From Peribacillus alkalitolerans (GTDB lineage Bacteria > Bacillota > Bacilli > Bacillales > DSM-1321), in assembly GCF_010882125.1 (NCBI RefSeq), contig NZ_JAAGVZ010000004.1, positions 186,001 through 250,000 of the forward strand: a stretch of DNA of 64,000 nt, read 5' to 3'. Below, piece after piece: positions 35,143-45,514 of the stretch. The stretch's first letter is position 1, and the number at the start of each line of letters is the position of its first letter. The position numbers and the translations under genes are program-made. The notes under the pieces are model-generated. The model worked only from the letters and a program-made list of their open reading frames with translations, ran no database searches and was not told where the DNA came from.

Positions 35143-36048
35143 ATGGATAAAGTATTAAAGAATATAAGTGTGGTAGATATAACTGATTCCTCTGAAGGAC
35201 CATATTCAAGTGTTTGGCTAGAAAATTTAGGAGCTACGGTTATTAGAGTCATTAAGCGATTCAAAAATGGTAAACTAGCAGGCTTCTTTTTAAAAGAAAT
35301 CAATAGTCAGACATTGAATCCAATCTATATCAATGTGATGAATGAGGATGGAAGGGCTGTTTTTGAGGAGTTGCTTAGACAATGCGATGTTTTCATAGAG
35401 GATATCAGTCAACAGACTGCTAGGGATTTTCAATTAGATTATTCTACATTGAAGAAAAAGAATCCCCATTTAATCTATTGTTCTTGCTTTTCCGCTGAGG
35501 CAGTTTATCGTTCAAAGGTTGTTTCTGATCAAACCCATAGCTTACAATCAGAGACACTCCAGGACCAGGATTTCGATGTCCCAGGTATAACCGCTACAAC
35601 TAATGCAATGCAGAGCATTTTATTTTCTTATATATACCGTTTACAAACAGGTGAAGGACAATTTATTGATATGACAACCTCTTCGATTCCTACAAGGACA
35701 ATAGAAGAAAATTTAAAAACAAAGAAGGGTATTGAGGGATCAAGACCCTCCTCACCCATCAAGAACTCTAATACTTCCATGGAATTTCAAACTAAAGATT
35801 ATACCATTTGGATTGGATTATACACTCAAGAGCTTTGGGAGACTTTTTGTGCACACATAATAGAACGGGAGGATTGGATTTCAAGACCGGACTACTTCAC
35901 TCCTTCACTCCGTAAAACGAACCGGGTATTCTTGAAGATGGATTTGGACGAAATTTTATCAATACAAGAAGCTACCTATTGGCTTAAAAAACTCAAAAAT
36001 CATAACATTTCCTGTGGGTTGAATAGGCTCTATGCTAAAGCACAGTAG
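35143..36048 (+). CDS. Divergent CoA-transferase family III (CaiB/BaiF)-like protein under SAM-riboswitch control
   Basis: A 301-residue protein, about 100 residues shorter than normal family III CoA-transferases. The N-terminal half is recognisable: ISVVDITDSSEGPYSSVWLENLGATVIRV, then FEELLRQCDVFIEDI, KKKNPHLIYCSCF, then LFSYIYRLQTGEGQFIDMTTSS. The stretch that should carry the catalytic aspartate (PGYD-type motif) reads VVSDQTHSLQSETL, so the usual nucleophile seems lost. I start at ATG 35143 with AAGGGTG upstream; GTG 35134 is the longer alternative. It is the only gene after the SAM-I riboswitch and has its own terminator. The function is unknown; a link to methionine or sulfur metabolism is inferred from the riboswitch alone. 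Confidence 0.75.
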   Translation: MDKVLKNISVVDITDSSEGPYSSVWLENLGATVIRVIKRFKNGKLAGFFLKEINSQTLNPIYINVMNEDGRAVFEELLRQCDVFIEDISQQTARDFQLDYSTLKKKNPHLIYCSCFSAEAVYRSKVVSDQTHSLQSETLQDQDFDVPGITATTNAMQSILFSYIYRLQTGEGQFIDMTTSSIPTRTIEENLKTKKGIEGSRPSSPIKNSNTSMEFQTKDYTIWIGLYTQELWETFCAHIIEREDWISRPDYFTPSLRKTNRVFLKMDLDEILSIQEATYWLKKLKNHNISCGLNRLYAKAQ

Positions 36049-36059
36049 AAATGTTTTTC

Positions 36060-36115
36060 TGATGGGAACAGGCAGAGGTTCTAGCATATGACCCTGCCTG
36101 TCCATCAAATTTTTA
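36060..36115 (+). terminator. Terminator of the CaiB/BaiF-like gene
   Basis: TGATGG plus ACAGGCAG pair with CTGCCTGT plus CCATCA around a 20-nt loop, followed by AATTTTTAA. Confidence 0.8.
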
Positions 36116-36179
36116 ATTCATTAATCTAGGTCACTCACCTTGAAAAGCCAAAGGTTCTACTATTTTCTACTGAAAGAAA

Positions 36180-36203
36180 ACAAGCCCCCAAAAGGAAGCT
36201 TGT
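36180..36203 (-). terminator. Terminator of dagK
   Basis: ACAAGC (36180-36185) pairs with GCTTGT (36198-36203), followed on the minus strand by TTTTCTTTC. Located just after the dagK stop. Confidence 0.7.
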
Positions 36204-36209
36204 TATACA

Positions 36210-37145
36210 TTACAAATCAATATTTATATCTTTTCTCTCTTCATCATCTGGTTGTATATAATCCTCTGGAACAAAGACGTCAAAGTGTCTATACATATTA
36301 ACGAACTCTGCTGGTGCTAGTCCGCCATATTCGCCATCAAGATTGAGCTGCATTTTTTCAGTAGGTGTTACTTTAATTCTGTTCGCCTTTACATAAATCA
36401 CATTCGGGTCTTTTGTATGTTCCCCACGAATAGCCAAAGTCGCAATTCGTATAAGCTCAGCTAAATTTGTCTTTTTCAAAATTAACAAGGTGAACATGCC
36501 GTCGTTTAATGAAGCATCGGGAGCAAGGCGTTCAAAACCTCCAACTGAATTAGTGTTGGCTACAAGGAAAAGCATGATTTCCCCTTCAAATAGTTTGCCA
36601 TCATATTCAATCGCCACTTCCGTTGCTTTGATGGAAGGGAGCATCTCAATTCCCTTCAGGTAGTATGCTAACTGGCCAAGCATCGTTTTTAACTTACTCG
36701 GCACTTCGTAAGTCAACTCAGTCAAACGACCTCCACCTGCTATATTGATAAAGTATTTTTCGTTCATTTTACCGACATCAATCGGCATGGTATGCCCTGC
36801 ACAAATAATATCCACAGCCGCGTCCACTAATCGAGGGACATGGATTGCGCGAGCGAAGTCATTTGTTGTACCAACCGGGATAATCCCAAGCTTCGGACGA
36901 TACTCCGCATCCGCTAGTCCATTTACGACTTCATATATGGTTCCATCTCCGCCAGCTGCTATAACGACATCGTACTTACGTTCAATAGCAATTCTGGCTG
37001 CCTTTGTCGCGTCCCCTTCACATGTAGTAGCGTGACATGAAGCTTCGTATCCGGCTGCTTCTAGCTTCGCTAATACATCTGGTAAATGCTTGCGGATCGC
37101 TTCACGACCTGAGGTGGGATTATAAATCAAACGTGCTCTTTTCAT
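36210..37145 (-). CDS. dagK: Diacylglycerol kinase DagK
   Basis: A 311-residue soluble lipid kinase of the DGKB/YegS fold that phosphorylates diacylglycerol to phosphatidic acid, recycling the lipid left by lipoteichoic acid synthesis. Motifs: YNPTSGREAIRKHLP (about 7-21), the catalytic loop VIAAGGDGTIYEVVNGL (about 61-77), GIIPVGTTNDFARAI (about 86-100) and the C-terminal NLDGEYGG. The locus next to gatCAB and rlmCD matches B. subtilis yerQ. Confidence 0.93.
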   Translation of the reverse strand: MKRARLIYNPTSGREAIRKHLPDVLAKLEAAGYEASCHATTCEGDATKAARIAIERKYDVVIAAGGDGTIYEVVNGLADAEYRPKLGIIPVGTTNDFARAIHVPRLVDAAVDIICAGHTMPIDVGKMNEKYFINIAGGGRLTELTYEVPSKLKTMLGQLAYYLKGIEMLPSIKATEVAIEYDGKLFEGEIMLFLVANTNSVGGFERLAPDASLNDGMFTLLILKKTNLAELIRIATLAIRGEHTKDPNVIYVKANRIKVTPTEKMQLNLDGEYGGLAPAEFVNMYRHFDVFVPEDYIQPDDEERKDINIDL

Positions 37146-37356
37146 TCTCCATCATCCTATATCGATAGAATTTTTCCATAAATTTCATAGTACCTAACAT
37201 TTCCATAAATTGCAAATATCTATTGTCCTATTATTTCTGGCTAGCGAAATAGATTATAATACTTTCCATCCATTTTTACCATTAAAACTATCATCAATTC
37301 ATTTCATCCAAATATTAAAATCCAGAGAGACAATAATTATTTTGAAATAATAAATA

Positions 37357-37381
37357 AAACCGCCCTCTAAAAGGGCGGTTT
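37357..37381 (-). terminator. Terminator of the gatCAB operon
   Basis: AAACCGCCCT (37357-37366) pairs with AGGGCGGTTT (37372-37381), followed on the minus strand by TTATTTATT. Confidence 0.85.
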
Positions 37382-37387
37382 ACGAAG

Positions 37388-38818
37388 TCATCGTTTCTGA
37401 ATTTCTTCCAATAGAATCTTATTCAGCAACTGTGGATTAGCTTGGCCTTTTGTTGCTTTCATCATTTGGCCGACTAGGAAGCCCACTGCTTTTTGTTTCC
37501 CTGCTTTGAAGTCTTCAATCGATTGAGGATTGTTGTCTAATGTTTCCGTGACAACTTGAAGCAATGCACCCTCGTCAGAGATTTGAACAAGACCTTTTTC
37601 TTTGACAATGGATTCTGCATCCCCACCGCTTTCCACTAATTCTTTAAAGACGGTTTTTGCGATTTTCGAAGAGATGGTACCATTTTCGATTAGCTTAATT
37701 AAACCAGCAAGATTTTCAGGCGTAAGAGCTATGTTTCCTAGTTCTTTTCCTTCTGCATTCAAATAGGCGGATACCTCTCCCATGATCCAGTTTGATCCTT
37801 GCTTAGGATCTGCTCCTGCAGCAACTGTGGCTTCAAAGAAATCAGCCGTCTCTTTTGTCACAGTTAGGACCTGTGCGTCATAAGCTGGTAAGCCCCAATC
37901 TCCCATATAACGTTTCTGACGGGAATCAGGCAGTTCTGGAATTTCGGCACGAATACGTTCCTTCCACTCTTCATCAATGTAAAGGGAGACAAGATCTGGT
38001 TCAGGGAAATAACGGTAGTCATCTGAACCTTCTTTAACACGCATTAATAGGGTTTTTCCGGTCGCTTCATCAAAACGTCGTGTTTCTTGTTGGATTTCTC
38101 CACCTGCAGTCACGACTTCAATTTGCCTTTGTTGTTCGTACTCTAATCCTTTACGGACAAAGTTAAAAGAATTCAAGTTTTTCAATTCAGTCTTTGTCCC
38201 TAATTCTTTTTGACCGACAGGACGTATTGAAATGTTGGCATCACAACGTAGAGAACCTTCCTCCATTTTGCAATCGGAAACACCGGTATATTGAATGATT
38301 GATTTTAACTTTTCTAAATATGCATAGGCCTCATCTGGTGTGCGGATATCTGGTTCAGATACAATCTCCACTAGTGGAGTACCTTGACGGTTATAATCAA
38401 CTAACGAATATCCGTCGTTTGTGTGTGTCAACTTGCCAGCATCTTCTTCCATATGTAGGCGGGTAATTCCAATTTTCTTCTTATATCCGTTAACCTCAAT
38501 TTCAATCCAACCGTTCTCTCCAATTGGTTTATCGAATTGTGAGATTTGATATGCTTTTGGGTTGTCTGGATAAAAATAGTTTTTTCGATCAAATTTCGTA
38601 TCTGTAGCTACTTCGCAATTCAATGCCATGGATGCTTTCATGGCATAGTCTACCGCTTTTTTGTTCACAACAGGTAATACTCCTGGATATCCAAGGTCGA
38701 TTACACTAGTATTTGAATTCGGATCTGCACCGAAATGATTTGGACTTGATGAGAAAATTTTTGAATTCGTTTTCAGCTCGACGTGTACTTCGAGACCGAT
38801 GACCGTTTCAAACTCCAT
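37388..38818 (-). CDS. gatB: Aspartyl/glutamyl-tRNA(Asn/Gln) amidotransferase subunit B
   Basis: A 476-residue subunit that binds misacylated tRNA and activates the glutamyl or aspartyl group with ATP before transfer of ammonia from GatA. Signatures: [18 protein letters not shown] (about 6-23), the zinc and kinase core [30 protein letters not shown], and [14 protein letters not shown], ending in the YqeY-like tail domain ([17 protein letters not shown]). I start at ATG 38818 because AAGGGG lies 8 bases upstream; the GTG at 38827 is inside that ribosome binding site region. Same length as in B. subtilis. Confidence 0.97.
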   Translation of the reverse strand: MEFETVIGLEVHVELKTNSKIFSSSPNHFGADPNSNTSVIDLGYPGVLPVVNKKAVDYAMKASMALNCEVATDTKFDRKNYFYPDNPKAYQISQFDKPIGENGWIEIEVNGYKKKIGITRLHMEEDAGKLTHTNDGYSLVDYNRQGTPLVEIVSEPDIRTPDEAYAYLEKLKSIIQYTGVSDCKMEEGSLRCDANISIRPVGQKELGTKTELKNLNSFNFVRKGLEYEQQRQIEVVTAGGEIQQETRRFDEATGKTLLMRVKEGSDDYRYFPEPDLVSLYIDEEWKERIRAEIPELPDSRQKRYMGDWGLPAYDAQVLTVTKETADFFEATVAAGADPKQGSNWIMGEVSAYLNAEGKELGNIALTPENLAGLIKLIENGTISSKIAKTVFKELVESGGDAESIVKEKGLVQISDEGALLQVVTETLDNNPQSIEDFKAGKQKAVGFLVGQMMKATKGQANPQLLNKILLEEIQKR

Positions 38819-38830
38819 TACATTCACCCC

Positions 38831-40291
38831 TTACAATTGTGGCCTTTTTGTATGATGATCCGTCGCTTGCTCATAAGCATGAGCCACACGATATACGGTA
38901 TTTTCGTCAAAATGCTTTCCAATAATCTGTAGCCCTAATGGTAGACCTTCGCAAGATAAACCACACGGAACAGAAATCCCTGGAACTCCTGCCAAGTTAA
39001 CAGGAATCGTTAAAATATCATTTGCATACATTGTCAAAGGATCACTTGTTTTTTCTCCAATTTTAAAAGAAGGGGTTGGAGTAGTAGGACCGATAATGAC
39101 ATCATAGTTTTTGAATACTTCTTCAAAGTCGTTCTTAATTAACGTACGGACTTGCTGCGCCTTTTTGTAATAAGCATCATAGTAGCCAGAACTCAAGGCA
39201 AATGTACCAAGCATAATGCGGCGCTTCACTTCGTCACCGAACCCCTCAGCACGTGTCTTTTTATACATATCAAGCAAGCTCTCAGCATTCGAAGTTCTGT
39301 AACCATATCTGACTCCATCGAAACGAGCAAGATTTGCTGAAGCTTCTGAAGAAGATAGCAAGTAATAAGTTGCCAATGCATATTTGGAATGCGGAAGCGA
39401 TACCTCTTCCCAAGTAGCCCCTAGCCCTTCTAAAACCTTCAGTGCTTCTAGGACCGCATTTTTCGCTTCTTCACCGACACCCTCACCTAAGTACTCTTTT
39501 GGTACTGCAATACGCAGTCCTTTCACATCCCCAGTAAGTGATTCCCTAAAGTTTGGTACACCAATATTAGCAGATGTCCCGTCTAACGGGTCTACACCAG
39601 AAATTGCTTGAAGTAAATAGGCATTGTCTTCTACTGTCCTAGTAATAGGTCCGATTTGGTCAAGGGATGAAGCGAATGCAATCAACCCAAAACGTGACAC
39701 GCGACCATATGTAGGTTTTAGCCCTACAACTCCACAATAGGCTGCTGGTTGGCGGATAGAGCCACCTGTGTCGGATCCTAGAGAGAATAAAACTTCACCA
39801 GCCGCCACGGACGCTGCTGATCCACCAGAAGATCCACCAGGTACATAATCCAAATTCCAAGGGTTATGAACAGTCTTGTAGGCAGAATTTTCATTAGAAG
39901 ATCCCATTGCGAACTCATCCATATTCAGTTTCCCAATATTTACAGCATCTGCCTGGTGAAGTTTTTGAACAACCGATGCATCATAAATCGGCTCAAAATT
40001 CTCTAAAATTTTACTGCCACTAGTCGTCCGCAAATCTTTCGTGACTATATTGTCCTTTATGCCGATTGGCATTCCGAATAATAATCCTAAATCTTGATCG
40101 GTAGTCAATTTTTCATCTAGCGTTTTAGCTTGTTTTCTCGCCTGTTCTTCATTCAATGCAAGAAATGCCTGAACTTGTCCATCCACAGATTGAATTCTCT
40201 TGTAGGACTCATCGACCAGATCAGTAACTTTTATTTCTTTCTTATATAAAAACTCATGAAGCTCTGACATTTTATATGTAAATAATGACAT
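38831..40291 (-). CDS. gatA: Aspartyl/glutamyl-tRNA(Asn/Gln) amidotransferase subunit A
   Basis: A 486-residue amidase that frees ammonia from glutamine for GatB. The Ser-cisSer-Lys catalytic triad is visible as K79 (PIGIKDN), S154 ([10 protein letters not shown]) and S178 ([12 protein letters not shown]). Gene order gatC-gatA-gatB with gaps of 11 and 12 bp shows one operon. This complex is needed where GlnRS (and often AsnRS) is missing, as in most Bacillaceae. Confidence 0.97.
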   Translation of the reverse strand: MSLFTYKMSELHEFLYKKEIKVTDLVDESYKRIQSVDGQVQAFLALNEEQARKQAKTLDEKLTTDQDLGLLFGMPIGIKDNIVTKDLRTTSGSKILENFEPIYDASVVQKLHQADAVNIGKLNMDEFAMGSSNENSAYKTVHNPWNLDYVPGGSSGGSAASVAAGEVLFSLGSDTGGSIRQPAAYCGVVGLKPTYGRVSRFGLIAFASSLDQIGPITRTVEDNAYLLQAISGVDPLDGTSANIGVPNFRESLTGDVKGLRIAVPKEYLGEGVGEEAKNAVLEALKVLEGLGATWEEVSLPHSKYALATYYLLSSSEASANLARFDGVRYGYRTSNAESLLDMYKKTRAEGFGDEVKRRIMLGTFALSSGYYDAYYKKAQQVRTLIKNDFEEVFKNYDVIIGPTTPTPSFKIGEKTSDPLTMYANDILTIPVNLAGVPGISVPCGLSCEGLPLGLQIIGKHFDENTVYRVAHAYEQATDHHTKRPQL

Positions 40292-40302
40292 GGTTATCCC
40301 CC

Positions 40303-40593
40303 TTACTCCAAGATGGAAGGTACTCTTATATACCCATCTTTACTATCAGGTGCGTTTTTCACAACTTGTTCTACAGGTAGGCCTTGTTTAGCTTCATCCT
40401 CACGGAACACATTTTTAATATCTAAAACATGTGTTGTAGGTTTGACACCTGTCGTATCTAGCTCATTTAATTGTTCTGCAAACCCTATGATTGCATCCAG
40501 GTTCTTCGCAAATAATTGGGCTTCCTCTTCTGTTATGGCCAATCTCGCTAAATTAGCCACGTGTTTTACCTGATCAAGAGAAATACGTGACAT
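40303..40593 (-). CDS. gatC: Aspartyl/glutamyl-tRNA(Asn/Gln) amidotransferase subunit C
   Basis: A 96-residue wrapping subunit that holds GatA and GatB together. It shows the standard opening [30 protein letters not shown] and the later [19 protein letters not shown]. First gene of the gatCAB operon, preceded by GGAGG. Confidence 0.96.
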   Translation of the reverse strand: MSRISLDQVKHVANLARLAITEEEAQLFAKNLDAIIGFAEQLNELDTTGVKPTTHVLDIKNVFREDEAKQGLPVEQVVKNAPDSKDGYIRVPSILE

Positions 40594-40927
40594 ATCCCTC
40601 CACCTCCTGTGTTTGTCCTTTAAATATTATTGATAATACCAGACTTTCACGCGCTAAAGCAACAGTTCTCAGATTTCTTATTTTTCTTTATTTTTCCTAT
40701 CCTTTAATTGTATCACGGACTAGCTACCAAAAAGCAAAAAGCGACAATTTATCTACATATTAACTACAACTTTCTACAATCCTTAAAATATTGGAGAATA
40801 TTGTCCAGGAAATATTGTCGAAAAATTGTCGAAAATCTGCTATTATGGTCTAAGCAGGGGAATCCTATGGGATGGAAAAGAGGAATTCTGCGGTCAGCAA
40901 GAAAAATACATATAAGGAAGTGATAGT
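40594..40927. promoter_or_regulatory. Divergent control region between gatC and the proline transporter
   Basis: The plus strand has TTGTCG, 17 bp, TGCTAT near 40815-40843, a plausible promoter for the transporter. ATTGTC occurs three times at 40800, 40814 and 40825, and GACAAT inverted at 40743. In B. subtilis the matching gene opuE has stress-regulated promoters; I could not recognise a SigB consensus here. Confidence 0.4.
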
Positions 40928-42403
40928 TTGGAAACAGGAGAATTAATTTCAATTGGTATTTATTTTGTGGCCATGTTGATGATTGGATTCTATGCCTACA
41001 AAAAATCAACTAATAACATCGAAGGCTTTATGCTAGGGGATCGTGGAATTGGGCCTGCAGTAACTGCATTATCAGCAGGGGCTGCTGATATGAGTGGTTG
41101 GTTACTAATGGGTTTACCAGGCGCAATGTACACAACTGGTCTTGCAAGCGCTTGGCTAGCGATCGGCTTAACAATCGGAGCATATTTAAACTATGTCCTT
41201 GTAGCTCCTCGTCTTCGTACTTATACTGAAGTTGCTAACAACTCCATTACGATTCCTGACTTCTTTGAGAATCGTTTTATGGACAAATCAAGAATCCTAA
41301 GATTTGTCTCTGCAATTGTAATTATTATTTTCTTTACCCTTTATACATCTGCAGGATTTGTATCTGGTGGAACTCTTTTTGAAAGCGCATTCGGAATCGA
41401 CTACAAAGTTGGTTTATTCGTAACAGCTGCTGTTGTCATTACCTACACATTATTTGGGGGATTCTTAGCTGTAAGTTTAACGGACTTCGTTCAAGGTCTA
41501 ATCATGTTCTTAGCGTTAATCTTGGTTCCTATTGTTACTTTAATGCAATTGGACAATCCTGCTTCTGCAATTGAAACAATGAAGCAAGTTAATCCAGACG
41601 TGATGAACATATTCAAAGGAACAACTTTTATCGGAATAATGTCATTAATGGCTTGGGGACTAGGATATTTTGGTCAGCCCCATATCATCGTCCGTTTCAT
41701 GGCTATTACGCATGTTAGGGAATTAAAGTCTGCAAGACGTATCGGAATCGGTTGGATGATTGTAACTGTTGTTGGTGCTATGGCTACTGGTTTAGCTGGA
41801 TTAGCATATATTACAGCAACAAATCAAGACTTGTCTGATCCTGAAACGATATTTATTTTCTTATCTCAAGTATTATTCCATCCTTTAATTTCTGGTGTAT
41901 TATTAGCTGCAATCTTAGCTGCGATCATGAGCACAATTTCTTCTCAATTACTAGTTACATCTAGTGCATTGACTGAAGACTTCTATAGAACTTTCTTGAA
42001 AAAAGAAGCATCAGACAAAGAACTTGTTTTCATCGGTAGACTATCCGTTTTTATTGTAGCAGTAGTTTCATTAGCACTATCTTTAACACCAAATGATACG
42101 ATCCTTAACCTAGTCGGTAATGCTTGGGCTGGATTCGGATCTGCTTTCGGACCAGCGATTCTTCTAAGTCTGTTTTGGAAACGTATGAACAGATGGGGCG
42201 CACTTGCAGGTATGGTAGCTGGTGCTGTGACAGTTATCATTTGGATTTCCATTGAAGCATTAAAAACTACAATGTACGAAATGATTCCAGGATTTATCAT
42301 TAGTTTACTTGCAATCATTGTGGTTAGCTTAATCACTGAAAAACCGAGCAAAACGATTGAAGTGACTTTCGATGAAATGGAAGAAAAGCTTCAAGAAAAA
42401 TAA
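40928..42403 (+). CDS. opuE: Sodium/proline symporter (OpuE/PutP)
   Basis: A 491-residue sodium:solute symporter with about 13 transmembrane segments. Signatures: LSAGAADMSGWLLMGLPGAMYTTGL (about 48-72), ITIPDFFENRF, the sodium-site region FGGFLAVSLTDFVQG, AWGLGYFGQPHIIVRFMAI and AAILAAIMSTISSQLLVTSSALTEDFYR. TTG start with AAGGAAGTG upstream. The locus divergent from gatC equals B. subtilis opuE, an osmoprotective proline importer; a catabolic PutP role is also possible because a P5C dehydrogenase gene lies 6.5 kb away. Confidence 0.9.
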   Translation: METGELISIGIYFVAMLMIGFYAYKKSTNNIEGFMLGDRGIGPAVTALSAGAADMSGWLLMGLPGAMYTTGLASAWLAIGLTIGAYLNYVLVAPRLRTYTEVANNSITIPDFFENRFMDKSRILRFVSAIVIIIFFTLYTSAGFVSGGTLFESAFGIDYKVGLFVTAAVVITYTLFGGFLAVSLTDFVQGLIMFLALILVPIVTLMQLDNPASAIETMKQVNPDVMNIFKGTTFIGIMSLMAWGLGYFGQPHIIVRFMAITHVRELKSARRIGIGWMIVTVVGAMATGLAGLAYITATNQDLSDPETIFIFLSQVLFHPLISGVLLAAILAAIMSTISSQLLVTSSALTEDFYRTFLKKEASDKELVFIGRLSVFIVAVVSLALSLTPNDTILNLVGNAWAGFGSAFGPAILLSLFWKRMNRWGALAGMVAGAVTVIIWISIEALKTTMYEMIPGFIISLLAIIVVSLITEKPSKTIEVTFDEMEEKLQEK

Positions 42404-42408
42404 GCTTA

Positions 42409-42448
42409 AAAAAGGGAAATGGGGATTCGACTCCATTTCCTTTTTTTA
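42409..42448 (+). terminator. Terminator of the proline transporter gene
   Basis: GGAAATGG pairs with CCATTTCC (with flanking A and T extending the stem), followed by seven T. Confidence 0.9.
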
Positions 42449-42581
42449 TTACCTACGTTTATGAATTTAGATCTATGAACTATAGATACACAAATCAAAC
42501 TTATTAATAAAAAGGTGATTTACATGACTAACCTCAAAATATTTTATGCACCTAGGGGGCGTACATTTAGTGATTCATTTA

Positions 42582-43568
42582 TTAGGATTTGTTGTTATGT
42601 TCCACATTAATGACGACATTTCCCTTCTTGTGTCCTTTCTCGACATATCTATGTGCTTCAACTATCTCTTCAAGTTCATAGTATCTATCAATGACCACTT
42701 TTAACTTCCCCATCTCAACAAGATCTTTAAGGAAGCTTAGTGCTTCAGAAGTTTCAGGTGAATTACGACTCAATATTAATTTCTTGCTGCTAGTCAAATT
42801 AGTCCATAGCATTCGAACACTTGGTAGCGGTTCAGTGATATTTATATAGGTACCGTCCTTCTTTAACAATTTCATACAAGCTGAAAAGGAGCTCTTGTTT
42901 ACCGCTTCAAAGATAACATCATACGTCTCGTCTGTCCTAGAAAAATCTTCTGTTGTGTAATCAATTACCTGGTCGGCTCCAAGTGATTTTACCAATTCCA
43001 CATTTGCAGTACTGCATACCCCTGTAACGTTTGCTCCGAAATACTTGGCGATCTGCACTGCATAACTTCCTACACTTCCTGAAGCACCATAAACAAGAAC
43101 CCTTTGGCTGCTCTGAATATTAGCTTTTCTTAGAAAATATAATGCTGTGCGTGCTCCTATTGGAATGGCAGCGGCTTCTGCATAAGTTATATTGGAAGGT
43201 TTAATAGATACAGGGCCATCTTCTGGCAGACACTTATACTCGGCGTAAGCACCAAAACCCACCAAAGATGCAGCAAAAACCTGGTCACCTTCCTTAAACC
43301 TTTTGACATCCTTCCCAACTGACTCAACTTCTCCAGCTAACTCCATCCCCAATATCTCTTTTTTGGGTTGTCTGAAACCAAGAGTTATTCGGGCAGGGAG
43401 CCAAAAAGCGGGAGGAACTGTAAAACTCCTCGACCGAATATCTGCTACTGTTACAGTTGTCGCTTTTACTTTTACCAAAATTTCATTTTCCTTAGGAATC
43501 GGCTTTTCTACCTCTTTCAGTTGAAGGACGTCTGGGGGGCCGTACTTTGAGTACACAATTGCTTTCAT
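42582..43568 (-). CDS. Medium-chain dehydrogenase/reductase (quinone oxidoreductase type)
   Basis: A 328-residue MDR protein. The GroES-like N-terminal part (1-120, with [26 protein letters not shown]) is followed by a nucleotide domain with [30 protein letters not shown] (about 146-175). No structural or catalytic zinc cysteines are present, which fits zinc-free NADPH quinone or enone reductases. Monocistronic; substrate unknown. Confidence 0.85.
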   Translation of the reverse strand: MKAIVYSKYGPPDVLQLKEVEKPIPKENEILVKVKATTVTVADIRSRSFTVPPAFWLPARITLGFRQPKKEILGMELAGEVESVGKDVKRFKEGDQVFAASLVGFGAYAEYKCLPEDGPVSIKPSNITYAEAAAIPIGARTALYFLRKANIQSSQRVLVYGASGSVGSYAVQIAKYFGANVTGVCSTANVELVKSLGADQVIDYTTEDFSRTDETYDVIFEAVNKSSFSACMKLLKKDGTYINITEPLPSVRMLWTNLTSSKKLILSRNSPETSEALSFLKDLVEMGKLKVVIDRYYELEEIVEAHRYVEKGHKKGNVVINVEHNNKS

Positions 43569-43740
43569 TTACCCACCTCTAATTCGTATATTCATTAATA
43601 GCATACGAATCATATGAATAATTAGAACTATGGTTTACTCTTGAATAACTGTTCTTCTTGCCCCTTAATCAATGAAGCCCTCTCCAGTATCCAAACCGTA
43701 AAAAGGTCACTTGGTATGATCTTTAAAATCGAGCATTTGT

Positions 43741-44727
43741 TTATTCCACTGATGAAATGATTTTTTGCATTTCACGCGACACTTTTGGATAAAAATGGTT
43801 TATTGCACTATTTGTGGAATTACCATTGAAGAATCCCGTGCCTGGACAAGTTTTCACGTTATACTTTGTACCTTTATCTAACACTCTTTCCCCAGTTTTC
43901 AAATTCCACCAATGATGATAAGTGATACTATCTAAAGAAGGGGTTAGTCCAAATTTTATACAAAGTAATGCTGTAATATAAACAATTGATTCCTTTTGTT
44001 CCTCAGTCATTACATCTTGCCCTATATCAAAGTTTCCAACATTTTCGATTGCTATCCCTACAGAATTAGCCTTATATCCAATTGAACCTTCGGGAGTTAT
44101 GTTAAATGGTCGAGAAACTGCTATTTTCCCATCAGGAAATGTAGTAAGGTTTTGTGCGATATTTTTCCAGCCTTTATTTCTAACATGATAATTCTCCATA
44201 CCCATTAACATTTTAAAATGATTAGAACCATTAAAGTTCTTGTATGACGGTAACCAGGTGTGATGATGTTGGATAATACTTATTTTTCTATTAAACTTAT
44301 GGTGAAATAACCAGGTCCTAAATTCCTCCCTTGTCATAAGAATATATTGCCCTTGCATTGCCACTCTTTTAGGGGAAATCTTTAAGATTTGCCCAGTATA
44401 TATCTGTTCAGATGAAAGTCTATTTATTGTTTTTATTGTTTCGACTGAAGAATTATAGGTTGCTGATAACTTATTTAATGTATCTCCAGCAACAACTTTA
44501 TACTTAATCGGAATCCACAATTTCTGCCCAACTAATAATGAGCTTGATTGCAATCCATTGGTAACTATTAAATTTTCTACTGAAGTTTCATATACATTTG
44601 CTAATCCAGGTAATGTATCACCAGATTTAACTACATAAACATTGCTTGGGTCATTAACAGAGGCATTAGCAGGAGATAGATTTATTAGTATATTTATAAT
44701 CAAACCAAACACAAAATTTTTTTTCAT
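43741..44727 (-). CDS. LysM-containing N-acetylmuramoyl-L-alanine amidase
   Basis: A 328-residue exported protein: signal peptide (MKKNFVFGLIINILINLSPANA), two LysM modules (YVVKSGDTLPGLANVY at about 30 and YKVVAGDTLNKLSATY at about 76), then an amidase_2 domain (about 130-325). Putative zinc ligands lie in IQHHHTWLP, TYHHWWN and TCPGTGF. It should cut the bond between MurNAc and the stem peptide. ATG 44727 has GAGG 9 bases upstream; GTG 44742 is an alternative. Divergent from the ECF sigma factor gene 280 bp away, so envelope-stress control is possible but unproven. Confidence 0.85.
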   Translation of the reverse strand: MKKNFVFGLIINILINLSPANASVNDPSNVYVVKSGDTLPGLANVYETSVENLIVTNGLQSSSLLVGQKLWIPIKYKVVAGDTLNKLSATYNSSVETIKTINRLSSEQIYTGQILKISPKRVAMQGQYILMTREEFRTWLFHHKFNRKISIIQHHHTWLPSYKNFNGSNHFKMLMGMENYHVRNKGWKNIAQNLTTFPDGKIAVSRPFNITPEGSIGYKANSVGIAIENVGNFDIGQDVMTEEQKESIVYITALLCIKFGLTPSLDSITYHHWWNLKTGERVLDKGTKYNVKTCPGTGFFNGNSTNSAINHFYPKVSREMQKIISSVE

Positions 44728-44930
44728 ATCTTTTATCCTCACTTAATGTGTTGTCAGCCATTTGAAAAATATTAAAGTTATAATTTAATTTTAGTTTGTA
44801 AAATCATAATAAGATTATTCTATTTATCGATTATTACCATAAAACAAAGGTCCATTTCTTCATTGAAAAGGACAAATTACGTTGGATAGTTACCCCAAAA
44901 AGTTGGCAGGTGTCAGCTTTTTTATTTTTT

Positions 44931-44959
44931 TAAAACTTTTTGCTATACCTACACGTTTA
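44931..44959 (+). promoter_or_regulatory. Candidate ECF-type autoregulated promoter
   Basis: TAAAAC (44931-44936), 17 bp, CGTTTA (44954-44959). This resembles the TGAAAC-N16/17-CGTCTA pattern of ECF sigma factors such as SigV. It lies about 45 bp before the sigma factor start, as expected for autoregulation. Confidence 0.5.
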
Positions 44960-45006
44960 GTTAATGTACTACATAAAGGATACGTATCTAAAAAGGAGCC
45001 TTATTG

Positions 45007-45492
45007 ATGAAGGGGAATACAGACTTAGAAAACACACTAATTGATATGATAATGGAGAATAAGGAGGATTTTTATAGATTGGCCTATAGCTATGTGAAAA
45101 ACTCTAATGATGCACTGGATATATTACAAGACTCAATACAGAAAGCTATCTCTTCAAAAGAAAGGTTGAGAAATGACCTATCTATAAAAAGTTGGTTTTA
45201 TAGAATAGTGGTCAATACATCTTTAGATTTATTAAGGAAAAAGAAAAAAATTCAATTAGTAGATGAGGAAACCATGCAAGTCTACAGTTCTGGAGTTAAT
45301 GATGTATACCATGACATTGATTTAGAAAGGTCTTTAGAAACATTACCACCACAGTATCGGAGTGTAATTGTACTTCGTTATTTTGAGGATTTAAAAATCG
45401 AGGAAGTAGCTGAAATATTACAAGAAAACGAGAACACGATCAAAACAAGGCTATATAAAGCATTAAAAATGTTACGGATCAAAATGGTTTGA
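45007..45492 (+). CDS. ECF RNA polymerase sigma factor (SigV-like)
   Basis: A 161-residue ECF sigma factor. Region 2 spans about 18-85 (FYRLAYSYVKNSNDALDILQDSIQKAI, then IKSWFYRIVVNTSLDLLRKKKK) and region 4 about 105-158 (LETLPPQYRSVIVLRYFEDLKIEEVAEILQENENTIKTRLYKAL). I start at ATG 45007 with AAGGAG 8 bases upstream. The downstream gene is an RsiV-like anti-sigma factor, so this is the likely SigV of the organism, induced by lysozyme in B. subtilis. Confidence 0.88.
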   Translation: MKGNTDLENTLIDMIMENKEDFYRLAYSYVKNSNDALDILQDSIQKAISSKERLRNDLSIKSWFYRIVVNTSLDLLRKKKKIQLVDEETMQVYSSGVNDVYHDIDLERSLETLPPQYRSVIVLRYFEDLKIEEVAEILQENENTIKTRLYKALKMLRIKMV

Positions 45493-45514
45493 TATTCCGA
45501 TTAGGAGGAGAAAA

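Noticed and set aside
42524-42610. 28-codon plus-strand frame after the proline transporter
   Set aside because: It has AAAGGTG before ATG, but runs into the end of the convergent oxidoreductase gene and has no terminator or recognisable composition.
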